From Glandiceps talaboti (taxonomy: Eukaryota; Hemichordata; Enteropneusta; Spengelidae): a stretch of 42,500 nt of DNA. The stretch covers positions 7,720,001-7,762,500 of the forward strand of contig NC_135553.1 of the NCBI RefSeq assembly GCF_964340395.1. The letters are read 5' to 3'. Shown piece after piece: positions 1 through 13,675 of the stretch. Position 1 is the stretch's first letter; each line of letters starts with the position of its first letter. The notes beneath the pieces are model-generated. The model was not told where the DNA came from and ran no database searches. It saw only the letters and a program-made list of their open reading frames with translations. A program made the position numbers and the translations under genes.

Positions 1-808
1 TTGACACTTTCCCACTTCCATATTGACCAACCACTTCAGATTCACATGACTAATTCCCCCCCACCCCCTTAAAAGTTAAATTTTGTATTGACTTAGCAGT
101 GAGCTCTCACTTTTTGGTCACACAATAGGCATGCATGTTTGGTAACACTGACAGTGTACACTTCTGTATGTGAGTGAAAATGGTTGTTGTCTCATTTGAG
201 AAGTGGCCGTGGGAGTTGAAAGAACATTCCTGTGTAGGACTCATCCAATTAAACATGACTGGCAGTAAATATTGACCAGTGGTATGGTTGACTATGTCAT
301 TGTAGCTACAGTTTGCCACAGGCATTGGATGGATAACGACTGTCACTATTCACTATGGCATTACGTTAAACTTCCTGTCTGCAGCTATTTCCACAAAACC
401 AAGGACATTTTAACATATTTTCATTCTAATCAAACCCCTTCAAGGACTTTACTGTTTCCATACTTGAGTAGGCACAGTTTAACATCTGCTTGTCTAAGAT
501 TTTGATGTATCTTCCATGCATTGGTTCCGGCCAACATCCTTATAATTATTGAGAATAGAAAAGTTAAAATGTTTTACAATTGTCAAAAATATTAACTGTT
601 CTTGTTAAGGCAATACTAGTGGTATTTGCCGCACTGCAGTGCAATACTGAAAACATTATTGTATACCTGCATGCAGATGATGGCACAATCGTTCGCTACA
701 CACAAAATCGCATGATCACACTGTATGATTTTGATAATTTTCATGGCAATTTGCCGTTTCAGATAAACATTTGTAATAATAACAGAACCCAATGCCATGT
801 CAGTTTCA

Positions 809-932
809 GTGTGGCTACTCAGGGGTATTTGCACTCGTGCTTGCAATGTTTTCTGCTGCACTTTCACTCACTCTGCTCGTGAAAGTACGAGTGCAGAGAA
901 CACTCGTGCAAACACCCTGAGTATGCCACACT
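809..932. repeat. Imperfect palindrome / foldback element
   Basis: The left arm GTGTGGCTACTCAGGGGTAT pairs with the right arm ending CACCCTGAGTATGCCACAC. The pairing continues inward through TTTGCACTCGTG / CACTCGTGCAAA and CTGCACTTTCAC / GTGAAAGTACGAGTGCAG. Nearly the whole 124 bp can fold into one stem. It is probably a small MITE-like element. Confidence 0.65.
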
Positions 933-2879
933 TGCACTCGTGTGTCATGGGGTTGTGTCATATTATGTACTATGTGTGGTTTACTCTGTATACACGTAGT
1001 ACCAACAGTACATTATACTTAAGATAACTTGGGTCTAGTTAGAATTGTCCAAGCTTGAAAAGGTATTCTTATGCATCAATTTGCCCATGCTAAAAAGACA
1101 TACTTAATGTTACTTTAATCCCAAAATTAAGTTACAACAAAAAATTGAAATTCCTCATTTTGCATTTTCGCAGTAGTACTCAAGATTTGATGTAACTTAG
1201 TTTGCAATAATTTACATTAAATAAACCAGAATGTATGCAGCCCAAAAAATCTGATTCAAGCACAGAGTTAAAGAAAGAGATTAACTTGAGAATATTTGTG
1301 TGGGGGGAAAAACAGCCATGATTTAACATTAATTGGCTGAGTCCAGTCGGAAGGGATCGTTGTTTTATTTTCTGACTATGATTTGATTATAATATTAACA
1401 CGTCACTCAATGAGGAAGTCCACATCTTCACGCTACATTGCCTGGAATTTCATTTACGAGACTAACAATCAATACCCTAGGCTATGCAAAAGCTTAATAG
1501 TCAATGCCAAAATGTGCCAAAATAATTAGCTCTACTGAACTCCCCAATCAATTGTATGCGTATGAAATAATGAAACCTGTGATGTAACAGTGGGGAAATA
1601 GAGAAGCCAGCGAATGCCAGACATGGATTATTTATCATGATCGCATGGTTGCACCATTACATGTAATGTTAACTAGAAAGTTACCTTGCTTCTGACACTC
1701 TTACCGCACTGCTGAAATCTAGGTGGTTGGCAGTCAGTCATCCACTTCGAAATAGTATTAAAATATTGAGGGGGGAAAAAAGGTTAGCCTGAGGATATGA
1801 AATCAATCTCATCCACATTTATTTTCTTTTCTCTGACCTATGCAGCTTCCTGAAATATATAAATTTCTTATGCAAAGCAATGTCTCTAGTTCTATTCAGA
1901 AGTTGACCGAGAAAAAAATACAAGACCTCCCCAAAGCATGATGCGATAAATTATCTCCAAGTCTTACAAATTCTCAGCTCTTCTCGGGTTTCAAATTGAT
2001 GAAAGCACAAATCTTCCCATACTTCCAACACTGTGTCAATTGCAAGAAGGACTCCATATATTTCCATCTATTAATAGATTTTTCAAATTGGGTTACTGCA
2101 AATTTTTCTTGATACCAAATATTGAGCGAAATTATGATTATGTTTTAGGCTTAATAGAACTTTGCTTTTAAAAAAATCGTCTTGAAATAATAAATTATCA
2201 TTATTATTATTATTATTATTATGTTAGGCATACTTGATAATGAACAAATGCCCTTTAACTTAATTAAAATGAACATGGTTCTAAATATTGATTAATCCTT
2301 GCATATCATTAAAAGCGAATTTTTCTGGCAGTAATTTGTTTCTAGGCAATCTGTCATGAAATTATAGAGGAATAGAGACGTAATATTATTTCATTTTAAC
2401 TGGTATCATTATTGTAATATTATACTATTAAATATAAATGTATAGGATAGTTGGCCCTATGTCTGAGAAATAATATTTCTTATCAGTACGAGTGGATTTT
2501 CCATGGTGCACTTCATCAAAATGGCATCAAAAGTGAATAAATAAAGTCAATATCTTGTCATTTAACAAATTTTAAACGCATAATCTATACACAATACAAA
2601 ACCTTCATAAAACTCACTTTACTCTATGAGTTAATATATCGAAGTGTATTAAACCACATTTGAAAAGAAAGAAGTCATTTTTACCTCTTTCAACTAGTTC
2701 TAATTAAGTCTCTCTTATGGATGAAATTATATGAATTTCTTAATTAAACTGTATGTTTACTAACTGTGGTGTTGTTGTGAACCATACAGATATTCTGTGA
2801 TATAATGTTTTCGCAATGGTTCATACACAATTCTTTCCACACAGTATACGCCTCAGAAATAAAAAACGTTTTTAAAAAA

Positions 2880-3295
2880 ATGTTATTGTTACTTGACATT
2901 TTCATAATCTATGGGTTCTGGAGTACATGATATATAACATACATTGTATGATTTTACATCACCAGCAATGATCTTTATATTTTTGGCATTGAATCATGGG
3001 AGTCGGCAGAAATAATATATTCATGGTTGAACAATGAATATTGATGAGTCCAAAGTGCTTATCTCCTTCAGTGTAAAATATTTCTCATGAATATTCACTG
3101 CTAAACAATGAATGTATTATTTCTACTGGCTCCCATGATTCAAGGGCCTATGGCAAAGATACCCTATAAAGGCACACAATTAATTTGATGTTTCTCTGAA
3201 GTCGCAAGTAACTGTAGGTGATGCATAAAATCATGAAATGACTCTCCAGGCCTTAAAGTTTATGAAAATGCCTTTATTCCTGGAGTGGTGTTAGA
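2880..3295. mobile_element. Long-TIR MITE-like element, copy A (decayed)
   Basis: The right end, AAAGTTTATGAAAATGCCTT followed by TATTCCTGGAGTGGTG, matches the right ends of copies at 15812-16375 and 17040-17364. The left arm is degraded (TTTTCATAATCTATGGGTTCTGGAG). Inside are further inverted arms, GAATCATGGGAGTCGGCAGA near 2992 and its complement near 3140, so the element forms a nested stem. No coding capacity is seen. Confidence 0.65.
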
Positions 3296-4491
3296 TTGTA
3301 ATAACCTATAGAACATTACTGTAGAATTGACAGGGACAATAGTTATTTCTACAAACTGTATCAGTTATTGACTAGTTGGTAGCATATATACGTCACTGCA
3401 TACATACATGTACTGTCAACATCTAAACATATGACATAAGTCAGTTATTAACCTCATGCAGCTGGCAACTCAATAACATCCCTATCCAAACACAATTAAA
3501 TTGAAACGGGTTTCTGCAGATTTCTTCTAGCTTAAATCGGATTACAACAACTTTCCATCACTACTGGCTGATGACGTGTTATGGTTCACCTAATCATAAT
3601 ATGAACCCTCTGTATAACTCTCAATTGAATCAACGGCAGTGTGATATACAAAATGTAGAGTACTGTGGATAGTCACAATTATACCCCATGCAAGCTAAAC
3701 TGATATTAATATTTTGGTTCAATTTTAATGGTCCAAGTCACAACAACATGTCTATGTTATTGGGTCTGTTGGCTCAAAATATACGAGTCAAAACAAGTAT
3801 TCTTCCAGACTTCCATAAATTATGCTTATGACATATTAATTGTATTATTTACTCCATCCAGAAAATACATGTGACTTTACGGTTGTCAATGCTGGTCTTT
3901 CAACTCACAGTGACAAGGCCTCTTAGGTCACTCATATTTTCTTGGGCCGAGCTAAGAAAACAAGTCTTCATAGAAGACACAGTCCTTCCTCAAATAGTTT
4001 ACGTCTATGTGACAGAATGGTGACATGATTTCAACGAGATTAGTGGCAGCAAATAAATACTTATAAAGTATCTGTGATATGATATGCAGGAAATGGCTGG
4101 ATTTTGTTAATTGACCCTGAAGGTCAAAGTTCAAGTTCTCAAAAGAAAGTTTACACCTAATAATTTAGGGATAGACACTTGAATGGAGTCTCTGTGTATT
4201 ATAGTTTTTGAGTTATGTCGTTATTTATTTGTTTAACTACAAATATTATTTTAAATTTGTTTAAATAAGTCTTAAATTTCTTGTATATTAGTGTTCCTGG
4301 TTATACACTGGCATAAATTTGCAAATGGGAGTTATATGTAAAAAGAGTGCAGGTAGAGATTTTCTGGAGGGGATACTACTTCTTTTATTGCATTTTTCTG
4401 TGGAGAGAAACATTAATATTCCAAAATAATTATAATTATTTAGTACATATTTACATCTTTCTTATCCTTTCAATGTATTTTTTATATTTAG

Positions 4492-4563
4492 GAGTTGACT
4501 GTCCAGAGTGTAAGGGTAACAAACGTAAAGTCAATCTGGGAAAGTATTGCAAGAAGGAATATG
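4492..4563 (+). CDS. ntn1: Netrin penultimate coding exon
   Basis: The acceptor is TTTATATTTAG and the donor is ATG|GTAAGTATG. The exon is 72 nt, enters in phase 1 and leaves in phase 1. It encodes the start of the NTR domain with Cys residues in DCPEC and KYC. Confidence 0.93.
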
Positions 4564-5770
4564 GTAAGTATGATGTCACCTGATAGTCACATGACTTTAT
4601 CACAGCATTCAGGTTGAATGTGCCTCATTAGCCAAATTGTCTGAAAATTGTAAAAAAAAAAAAAAAAAAAAAAAAACTTACTCAAATCTCCCAAACTTTG
4701 TTCCTGGTCCTTTTGGAATAATAAAAGAAATTTGGGTGTTCATCATTTTGTGTTTAAGGAAATCAAAAATGATTTCATATTCCCTACAATTATTATAAAC
4801 ATAGGATAAGGTGTCCATTTTGGATTCAAAATAGTTTAATTATAATCATTTTGAACGACTAGTTGCTACATAGATGTCATAGTAGATTGCAGTTTTCTGA
4901 CTTAACAGACACAGTAAATTTGACACCAAATACTGATTGGCACGTGCACAGATGTATAGTATTACACTGCAATTTGTTACTAACCAATCAGACACTGCAA
5001 ATATTACATCTAACAGTATATTTACTTATCACTGATTGGATGATGCACAGATGTTATAGTAGATAGAAATGTTCAATAACCCAATCAGTTCTAACTATCA
5101 GTAACTGAATACAAGAAATGTATACTTTGCAGACTCAACAAATACAATTTAGAGCATGCACTATCAAGATATGACCTAATTACCCAAATTACGTTAGTTA
5201 TGCAAATTCCTCATTAATATTCATGTTATCCAAACCTAACTGGAACTAGCCAATACCCTAAAGAATTTGTGTACCAAATTTTGTTTGAATTGAGCCAACC
5301 ATTTTTGAGATAACGATGAGACAGACACACACACACACCCAGACAGACATCACTACAACATAATATTCCCTTACAGTAGGTAAAATCTAAAAATGACTTA
5401 ATTTTATATTCACTCCCTGAATGGTGTTGACACAATTCTTTTTTATTTGTTTCCAGCTGTGCAAGCTCAGATACTGTCGCGTGAACAAGTTGACAAGTGG
5501 ATCAAATTTACAATAAATGTAATGACAGTGTACAAATACGGAGCAACGAAGATACGGCGCGGGGACCAATTGTTGTACGTCCATCAGAACGACATAGCCT
5601 GCAAATGTCCAAAGTTAAGATTAGGTCGTAATTATCTAATCATTGGCAATGAAAATAAGAACAATAATCAAAACGGACTCTTAGCTGACCATCGGAGTTA
5701 TGTCTTCCCATGGCGCGAGGAGTGGGTTAGAAGAATGAAAAAGTTACAGAGAAAAGCTAGAAGATGTTAA
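4492..5770 (+). CDS. ntn1: Netrin, 3' part of gene (C-terminal NTR/C345C domain)
   Basis: These are the last two coding exons (4492-4563 and 5457-5770) of a netrin, a secreted laminin-related guidance cue for axons and migrating cells. The joined reading has VDCPECKG, then GKYCKKEYAVQAQIL, KWIKFTINVMTVYK, IRRGDQLLYV, DIACKCPKLR and LLADHRSYVFPWREEWVRR, ending ARRC-stop. This order and the cysteines (DC, EC, YC, CKC and a terminal C) match the netrin C-terminal NTR (C345C) domain, which is basic and binds heparin-like partners. The splice junction G|CT restores Tyr-Ala. The N-terminal laminin VI and LE (EGF-like) domains are not in the window and must lie to the left. The protein is the NTN1/unc-6 type by similarity. 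Assignment to one vertebrate paralogue is inference. Confidence 0.95.
4564..5456 (+). other. ntn1: Netrin last intron
   Basis: The intron carries a 25-nt poly(A) run (4652-4676) and a degenerate repeated motif around 4860-5080 (CAGATGTATAGTA / CAGATGTTATAGTAG with GATTGG boxes). No gene is seen inside it. Confidence 0.6.
5457..5770 (+). CDS. ntn1: Netrin last coding exon
   Basis: The acceptor is TTTGTTTCCAG. The exon encodes AVQAQILSREQVDKW through the CKC motif to the WREEWVRRMKK basic end, and stops with TAA at 5768-5770. The last coding residue is Cys, and the C-terminus is strongly basic as in other netrins. Confidence 0.95.
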
Positions 5771-5944
5771 AATATATATGAGCCTATCTTTACAACAAAA
5801 CCAGCAGAGTCCAATGTAATGCTATGTAAATTTTCCAGAAAAGTGTATCATGCTGGTAGGTTTAGGGGTGTATAGAATGGGAAGGGAAAGACAGCTGTTG
5901 AATTTCATGCAGTGGGAATCAGTTCATCTTCATAAACTATTCAG

Positions 5945-6115
5945 CATTATGATGCAATATGAACCTGAAACTTAGCCAGAAATGCTTGACATTCCATCAT
6001 GCACACAACTACAACAGGATGTGAATATTGCATAATGATGCAATGTGAACCTGAAGCCCAGCCAGGAATGTATGGAAAATTCCATCATGCACACTTGAGC
6101 AGGATGTGAATATTG
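5945..6115 (+). repeat. Two-copy tandem repeat, unit about 86 bp
   Basis: 5945-6030 and 6031-6115 are diverged copies. Both contain GATGCAAT(A/G)TGAACCTGAA, then TTCCATCATGCACAC, and end CAGGATGTGAATATTG. The repeat lies in the probable netrin 3' UTR or flank. Confidence 0.8.
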
Positions 6116-7754
6116 ACATTTCACAACTCATATTACTTGGCACAAATCATAAACTGGTATTTAGTACAAGCAATGAATGTCTTGTCTTGTATCTTTAGGA
6201 TATATTTTGATACAGTGAAATTAATGTTGTCAAGTTCAAAGGTTCGCCATCTGTATTCATTAAATCTTTAGTGGTAAAAATCACCATGTCAGGTAGAGGA
6301 GAACTGGAAGCGTGGGATTGCTTTTTAATAGCATCCAAGCACTAACTGTTAAAGCATGGAAGTCATGCCATCCTGTTCTACAATATGACATATGGGCAGA
6401 GTTAACTTATGTTAAGTAAATTGTGCTTCTGGTTGTCAAGAAATAGCATTTTATATTTGGTGAAAAAATACAGACTTCTGCTGTGGTCAATAATGTAACC
6501 ACAGTCAGTAAAATATCAATATTAAGTTTTGTTGCCTCAGCATGTCAGGTCCTTGTATATATATTATATGGATGCCGATGAACATTTACTTTATAACCCT
6601 ATAACACCTAATATCCTGTTTCTAGGGTAATAATATATTATATAGACTGTCTTGGAACAAAAGGCTTAATAGGATTAGTAAAATAGCAGTTGTGGGTGTA
6701 CAGTTATACATGTAACTCGTTTGATTTTAACTCATGCTATATGGTTATATACTGTAGAACAGGACATTATTAATTCGAGGGATTGAATAATAACCATGGC
6801 GATTTTGCTATTCTTTGTATAAAAGACCTATAGCATATGTAATTAACACAATATAGTAAAAACAATTAACCAACACTTAAAGGCTGAAGGTCAAATAACC
6901 AAGTCATACGGTACAAACAGGTTTTACTCAACTCTAATTTTTAAAGAACACAGAATTAGATCTACTCAAACATGACTTACACTGTTACAATGGAAGTTAA
7001 AATAATATATCATCTTCTTGCTTAGTTTTCTGTATTAAACTTTGCATAACTTTTCTAAATTGGTTACATTTTTTGCTGGTTTTAAAGAAACCCTCTTGAT
7101 ACGAAATTACCCGCCGTCATTCAAACTAAAAAAAAATAAATGGAATAATTGGTCCTAACATACTCAATGTGGTATTACGTTGTTTGAACACAAAATGTTT
7201 TCTCTCTTCCATTATGTATATTTATCTATAACTTTTCAATACCAATACACTGTAACTCCCAGTTAATGTTCTGAGATTTCAAGCCTGCCTCGAAAGTTGT
7301 TAAACCTCATATCCCATCAAACTGCCTGGTGTATTTATACAAATCAACACTTAGTGCAAATACAGACAAAAGTCATATTTACCCAATAATCAAAGACAGC
7401 AAGCTATTCTATTTTAAGGAGGCATGTGTGGTCCATATAGTATGTGTAAAACTGTATGTTACAAATAGTATATACTTAGAAAAATATACATTCATTAAAG
7501 TTAAAACTGTCTAACAAGACTATTATTATCTTTAGAACCAGATACTGCTAGCTGAGTCCATAGATCTACAATGTGCATATACATGTACTTAGAAGTTTTA
7601 GTTTGTAAGTATATCATAAAAAGCTAATAGTGGTGTCTATACTCCTGGGTTTACACAAGCATAACTCTTTGCTAATCATAGCTCACTACTAATCACATAA
7701 CACAAGATGGTTGAAGTTTATCAACAAAACACAGACCTGAAATGTTCTTACATT

Positions 7755-7995
7755 TGTTCATGTAATGGGGTTCAGATCTTGAGGATTTCAAAGATGTGTT
7801 CATATATTAATTAATACAGTTCAAATGCTGATCCATTCACACAAGTATAATAGAGTTCAGATCCTGTCTAGTTCATGGATTTGTTCACATAATAGAGTTC
7901 AGATCCTGAGCAGGTCACACACTCGTTCACATAATACAGTTCAGATCCTCAACCGTTAACATTCCCTTTAATACAGTTCAGATCTTCGGTTGTTC
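7755..7995 (+). repeat. Degenerate minisatellite, unit about 50-55 bp
   Basis: About five copies of a unit with core TAATAGAGTTCAGATCCTG and a following GTTCAC motif (variants AATACAGTTCAGATC and AATGGGGTTCAGATC). The copies are diverged, so the array is old. Confidence 0.75.
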
Positions 7996-9149
7996 ACAAA
8001 ACTTGGTTGTCAAATAAAACATATAGCAGAAGCCATGATTTGTAAACTACATTGTAACTCACTCATCAAAACTTTAACTGTAATACCAAACAGTGAGAAG
8101 CAATCTTACAAAAACCATGAGGCTGCCCCCAACTCAAAGACACTATTCAGTACCACCTAGATGTGTGTGTATTTAATATTTATACATTTAACTGTGCTCT
8201 GGGCAAGCTACACTTTGTATTGTAGTCTATGTATGGAGGCTTGCAAAAATACCGAGCATTTTGGACATCTTTGTCCCATTTTGAAGAGATGAAAAAAAAT
8301 TTTATTATAAAAAATTAGTTATTTACTATTCCATGTACATTTATATTAGGAGTCCTATAGTAATGGGGGTTTGGAAACATAGAGCCAATGTGACACGAAA
8401 CTGTCATTCGAATTCACACGTTGTGGTGTATTCAAATGTTTCAGTTCATTTGATAGTATGATATACCTAGTTTTAAAGTGTCAAGTTCAGCATTGACTTG
8501 TACATCTAGTCTATTAATTCTACACCAACTTAAACATTCTCAAGTACATTGTTCTGTAGTACTTAAAAACAGAAGTTGGCATTTAGAGAGTTTCATTTCC
8601 TAAATGAAAATATTTTTTTCTTGACATTCGAAGAAAAAAAATTGTATAAATTTATGTTTGTCTGATTCAGAAGTATTTTTTTTTGTTGATTTGTAGAAAA
8701 AATAAAGACTATTGTATACACAATTTATTGCTATGGTAACATACATGACAAAGTTATTTCTCTTCATACTAATAGTTTTATTTTTTTAATTTTTATTTTT
8801 TTTAAATAGACTGTATCATGTTGTATTGTATTCTTTGTTTATTTATTTGTACACCTGGATAAAATACACAGGGTAGATACCTCTCTATCAAATTAAAAGC
8901 TCTGTCTCTGTCTTACTTTTTTAAAAATAAATTCCCGATGTGACATAAGCAGTGTGCTGTGTTACCGTTAAGTAAGGAGGTAAAACTCTAGCTGAGTTCT
9001 CAGTCATGTTTGAGAATTTCCTGCAATTGTTTAGGGCAGTAAATCGGGAAATTCTTCCCTCGAGTTCCCCAGTTATGCTGACCATTCCTCCTAGTGTATA
9101 TTATAATGTATGTGTGATGTCAAGTTTTACTTGGTAACCCCCTTTCCCC

Positions 9150-9580
9150 ACACATTACCTGTATTGAACTTTGGTGAAACACTGATGCATAAGAAAATGC
9201 ACAAATTCTACAACCCCCTCCCCCCCCCCCCTTCCATCTCACCCATGATGTGATTTAAATTTAATAGGCAAATTCACTGAATGCACAAATTCAACAAGAT
9301 GCATCTTCTCCTCTCCCAGTCCTTACCTATATTTTAATTTAAACATGAAATACCAACATTCAAGAAAATGCGTAAATTCTACAAACAAGGTACACACCCC
9401 CTCTATCACCAGGGTTTTGAATCCTGGTGAATACACCAAATAAATATAAGGAAATGTACAAATTCTACAAAAAATAACCACCCCCCCCCCCACCCCCCAA
9501 TTACCCGTATTTTAAACCTTGGTGAATACACCAAATGTATATTTAAGGAATTGTGCAAATTCTACAAGATTTCTTGTAAC
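9150..9580 (+). repeat. Degenerate tandem repeat with poly(C) tracts, unit about 115 bp
   Basis: Three to four copies share TTGGTGAATACACCAAAT, then AAGGAAATGTACAAATTCTACAA, each followed by a C-rich run of up to about 12 C. The copies differ by indels. Confidence 0.7.
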
Positions 9581-10269
9581 TATGTTAATATCACATATAC
9601 ACCTAAATGTGCAAATGTTAATACATTCATTCTTCTGTTACCAGGGCTGTCAATTTTAGTGGCTGCAAACACTGACAAATGTGATGAAATAATATTCTAC
9701 ATTACAGTCACGTAGACATGGTCAGACATCTTCAATTCTATGTTTCGATTATAATCAATATATAGAGTAGAGCTTTGAGAAAACTGAAACAAGCCCTGAA
9801 TCCATGACAGCTACTGTCCATTTCAATTTACAACCCATTACTTCTCTCGCTCTTGTTTAACAAGAAGATTACAGCAATAGAGAAATTACTACTATGTCGG
9901 CAACCTTGTAAAAATGCTGAAGTGGCTTTTAAGTATTCAGACCATGACTACATAAATGAACTGTTTTACACCTCTGACGATTTGACTGACAAGGGATTTG
10001 GCTTAATTTCTCCTGAGTCGCTTTCAGTAATCACAGTTGGAATTAAAGGATTTGTGTAATCTTCCTTCTGTCACAATATAGTATTTGGAACACAACATAA
10101 CCAATGATTGGCTAATCCCATCCACACCTGCCTTTTTTTTTTTTGCTCGGCTACGAACACACTGTATACATATTCTTGGGAAGACGTTTGATGAAAACAG
10201 GAGCTAGAAATATGTTCTATTCTTTTAGTGAGGTAATAATTCTTGGTGCAAACAAACAGCAAGGAGGGT

Positions 10270-11650
10270 TACCACTAAATCTTATTTCCTGAGATGCAGG
10301 AGTATACAAACAGAATGAAAATTCACCTATAGATACCTTAGCTGCCAGGATGCTTAGCTCCAAGACATAGCAGTGTACAAACAGAAATGAAATACACCGA
10401 TCGATATCTTAGCTGCTGAGAAGGACATATAGAGTAGTAAATATAACTAGCAATTCCTCTAAAACTTAGTTTGAAATGCAGTTGCATAGAAATGGAACTG
10501 AAATACTGTAAACCTACACTTTCACTAGTAGAACATTTTGTGATTTTACAGTCTTCAGGTACTAGTTCTCAAAGACTAATTTTCACTAATTACTAGACTG
10601 GTAAATATACCGGACTGGTATATTGTGTTCGTCTATAAGAAGGCATTTTAGTCACTACTTTATTTTTGCTTGTTAGTTGCAAGTGAAATGTGCATGTAAG
10701 CGAAGTAAGTTTCCAGTGAACATTTCCACGTTTAGGTATATCTAAGTTGACAGGATGCAGGAAGTCAATATACTTTAAAAATATGTCAAGAACTTAGTTG
10801 CTGAGATGCAGCAACATGATGCCTATAGTACTTTACTTATCTAAGCTGCATGCCGGGATGTAGGATTTTAATATAACTAGCTGGAACTTAGTGTCCGAGA
10901 TGAATCAATGAGTCAAAAACTAGAAACATACTTAGTACAAGGAGATGCTGATATGCTGGGTATAAACCAGTGTGCCCTCTAATGATAGCCACATTTTGTT
11001 GTTGTGGGTCAAAATGATCAAAACTGGCATTTTTCATGAGTCACCACATAGTGAGAGACAGTGGAACACCAAATTTTGGTGCATCACTAGAAATTTTGTG
11101 TGTCAGTGCCACTTCAAATTGGCTTGATGGGCACACAGGTATGAACACAACCTGGTATATTCATTTATTAATAAATCTCAGATGTCAATATCAAGGATGC
11201 AATTATAGAACTAGAAATATTTCAGTCTCAGTAACCAAGATGCAAGGAGCAATAAGAGAATGAAGTAAAACTAGAGTTTAAAATATCTAAGATTCAAAAA
11301 TGCAGTGTAAACAGAACTAGAAAATATGTCTATATCTTACATATAAATTTAAACTTTGTACAGCACCAAAATATGAGTGATTATTTCACATCCCTGAAGA
11401 AGACCTGAGGATTCAGGTTGAAAGCTATAGGATTTATCCAAGTATTCTGATGCAGTATAAAGTTTTAATTTATTTTTTGTAATATTCACCTGCACAGATA
11501 GATAGAGTCTTCATCATAATGTCTATGATCATTGTTGTTTAGATGCAAGGTGCAACTAGATGCTGTTGAGTAGATTTTAGTACACAGAAACATGAATACA
11601 CAAAATTTTGGTTCCCAAAATGCTGGATGCAGATTAACAAACAAATACAC
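10270..11650 (+). repeat. Highly diverged tandem repeat region
   Basis: A recurring phrase, roughly (A)CTTAGNTGCNGNGATGCAG followed by GNACAAACAGAAATGAAA or ACTAGAAATAT, repeats every 70-110 bp with heavy divergence. Examples are near 10275, 10330, 10415, 10790, 10850 and 11230. No coding sequence is recognised. Confidence 0.5.
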
Positions 11651-12549
11651 AAGTTTTTCTTTCAACAATATATACTACATTTGTATATGCAAAGAAAACC
11701 ATAAAGAGACCACAATTTGTGTATCTTTTAAAATTTCTTAATGATATGATAGGATGTTAGAGAGTCAAAATCTACCTACTATCTGTATCAGAGTTTGCAT
11801 TTAAAACCACTTGTGATTTATCTAGTATACAAAAGGTCCACTAGTCCAATCAACAATTTTTTATTTTTCAAAGTCTCTGATGGAGCCCGTCAAACTTTAT
11901 CTTTTAAATCACGTGAAATCTATGAGGGCAAAATATTTCTCCCGACAGATGGTACTCTAAGTTGTAAAAGTTCAATATGTCTGCAAAAATCAGTGCAAAA
12001 TTCGGCCAAATATTTTCCATGCGTGGTGTTGCTGTAATTTTTTGGAAATTAGATCTCAATATGTCTGAGATGAAAGTGGTGTCATCACTGAAGAATCTGA
12101 TAACTTGGGTATTGGTTATCTGTTAAAACAGGTGATCTCCTTCGAGTTTTACTCAGTGATACTAAACTTTAATTTACTCATCATACACGGCAACAGCTCT
12201 TCAAAACCATTCGTCAGCTGTACTTGTGCTTTCTTTGCTGAATGAACTCATGATGAAGATTCAAACTTGTAACTCTCACTTTTGTTTCTTTTTTCTAAAT
12301 AATTATTTGTGCAGGGTATTGCTTCCAGTGATTTTTGTACAAAACGCCACACAGGTTTTGGGACTATTATGCAACAGGGTTATGATGTTGCACACTTGCT
12401 TCATGTCACTATGGAACTGTCATGGCTTCCCAGTCAGTCCACTGTCTATCCCAGTGTCACCCACGCTCGGCAACGCATAGCACATTCGGGCTGTGAATAA
12501 TCATCCCCTATACTGTTCCATTATTCCACGTGTTCCCCTCAAATTTGCA

Positions 12550-12715
12550 CTCATTTTATGAGTGAGTGAGTGATAGTCGGCCAACCCATCAAGACTACAG
12601 AACACTTGTCCTGCGGGTTGGGGTCAGTCATAGAAAATCCTCTGTTTCCAGTGGGATTCAAATCCATGACCTACTGACCTTAGCTCTCACCTTATTGCAA
12701 CATCGTTGAATCTAT
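12550..12715 (-). mobile_element. tRNA-derived SINE-like remnant
   Basis: Read on the minus strand, AAGGTCAGTAGGTCATGGAT followed by TTGAATCCCACTGG resembles the 3' half of a tRNA. It has a B-box-like GGATTTGAATCC at 12654-12665, a tRNA-unrelated body, then a CACT-type simple tail near 12565. The A box is unclear, so the element is old or 5'-truncated. Confidence 0.45.
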
Positions 12716-12959
12716 CCTTACCTATCATGTAATATCAATACATTGTTTCTCTATATCGTCAACTGAAATCAAGTTTTGGACAATGTGACTTGTTCGAGAA
12801 AACTATTATAACTCCTACTGCTAATTTCTCAGGGCCTGCTAATTGAGGAACACAGTGTGTGAAGGCATATGAAATCACTACAAACACAAACCATTCAGTG
12901 CATGCTTGTTGTGAAATGCTACCATGTGGATGGAGATATCCCACAGGTTCAAATGTTGG

Positions 12960-13200
12960 GTGCAAATGCAAATACATATTATACACTACAACAACACAGA
13001 CTACAATGTTGGATGTAACCACATCTACACATGCATTACAATTTCACAGACTGCAATCTACAAATATACTACAACATCACATACTGCAATTTTGGATGTA
13101 AACACATGTGTAAACACATCTACAAATATACTACAACATCACAAGACTGTAGTGCAATGTTGGATGTGAACACATCAACGAATACACAACACATCACAGA
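12960..13200 (+). repeat. Degenerate tandem repeat, unit about 60-70 bp
   Basis: Three to four copies of TGCAATNTTGGATGTNAACAC, then ATCTACAAATATACTACAAC and ATCACAGACT. Several overlapping short open frames here are by-products of the repeat. Confidence 0.7.
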
Positions 13201-13623
13201 CTAGTTATAGATATACCCATCAGACAGGATCTTAGCGTACTGAATACAGTACATACAATGGATTTCCATCAGACAGTATAAAATTCTAATCACACAGCCT
13301 CCTTGTAATCCTATTGATAACTCCGACATTATAACGTGTACTCATAACATTTTACAATTAAGGATTAATGCGGGATAGATGGTTTTAATGCATCACATAC
13401 ACACTTTATAGCTTTCCTGATGGCTTTCCTTACAAAAAAAGGGTGAATCATGGCTTTACCGATAGCTTTCCATACAACACACGTTAATCGTGATTCTCTC
13501 AATATCTTTCCTTCATTGTGAATCACAGCTTATTCTCAAGTATAACACATGACAAGATTTAGAAATAAAAGTTCGAATATAAAGATTTTATTTCGTTTTC
13601 GTATAAAGAAACATGACTTCTCC

Positions 13624-13624
<1 letters not shown>

Positions 13625-13675
<51 letters not shown>

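Larger units (their letters stand above)
1..4491 (+). other. ntn1: Netrin intron (partial)
   Basis: No further netrin exon was recognised here. The stretch holds an imperfect 124-bp palindrome (809-932), a short (TTA)n run near 2200 and one copy of a long-inverted-repeat element (about 2880-3295). The short ORFs in it show no family motif. Confidence 0.6.

Noticed and set aside
580-1027. Overlapping short open frames in the netrin intron
   Set aside because: They overlap the palindrome and show no netrin LE-domain cysteine spacing.
11390-11460. CCTGAAGAAGACCTGAGGAT followed by TCAGGTTGAAAGCT, like a retroelement 3'-end hairpin, with a weaker match near 21210
   Set aside because: The motif is short and no associated element body could be identified.
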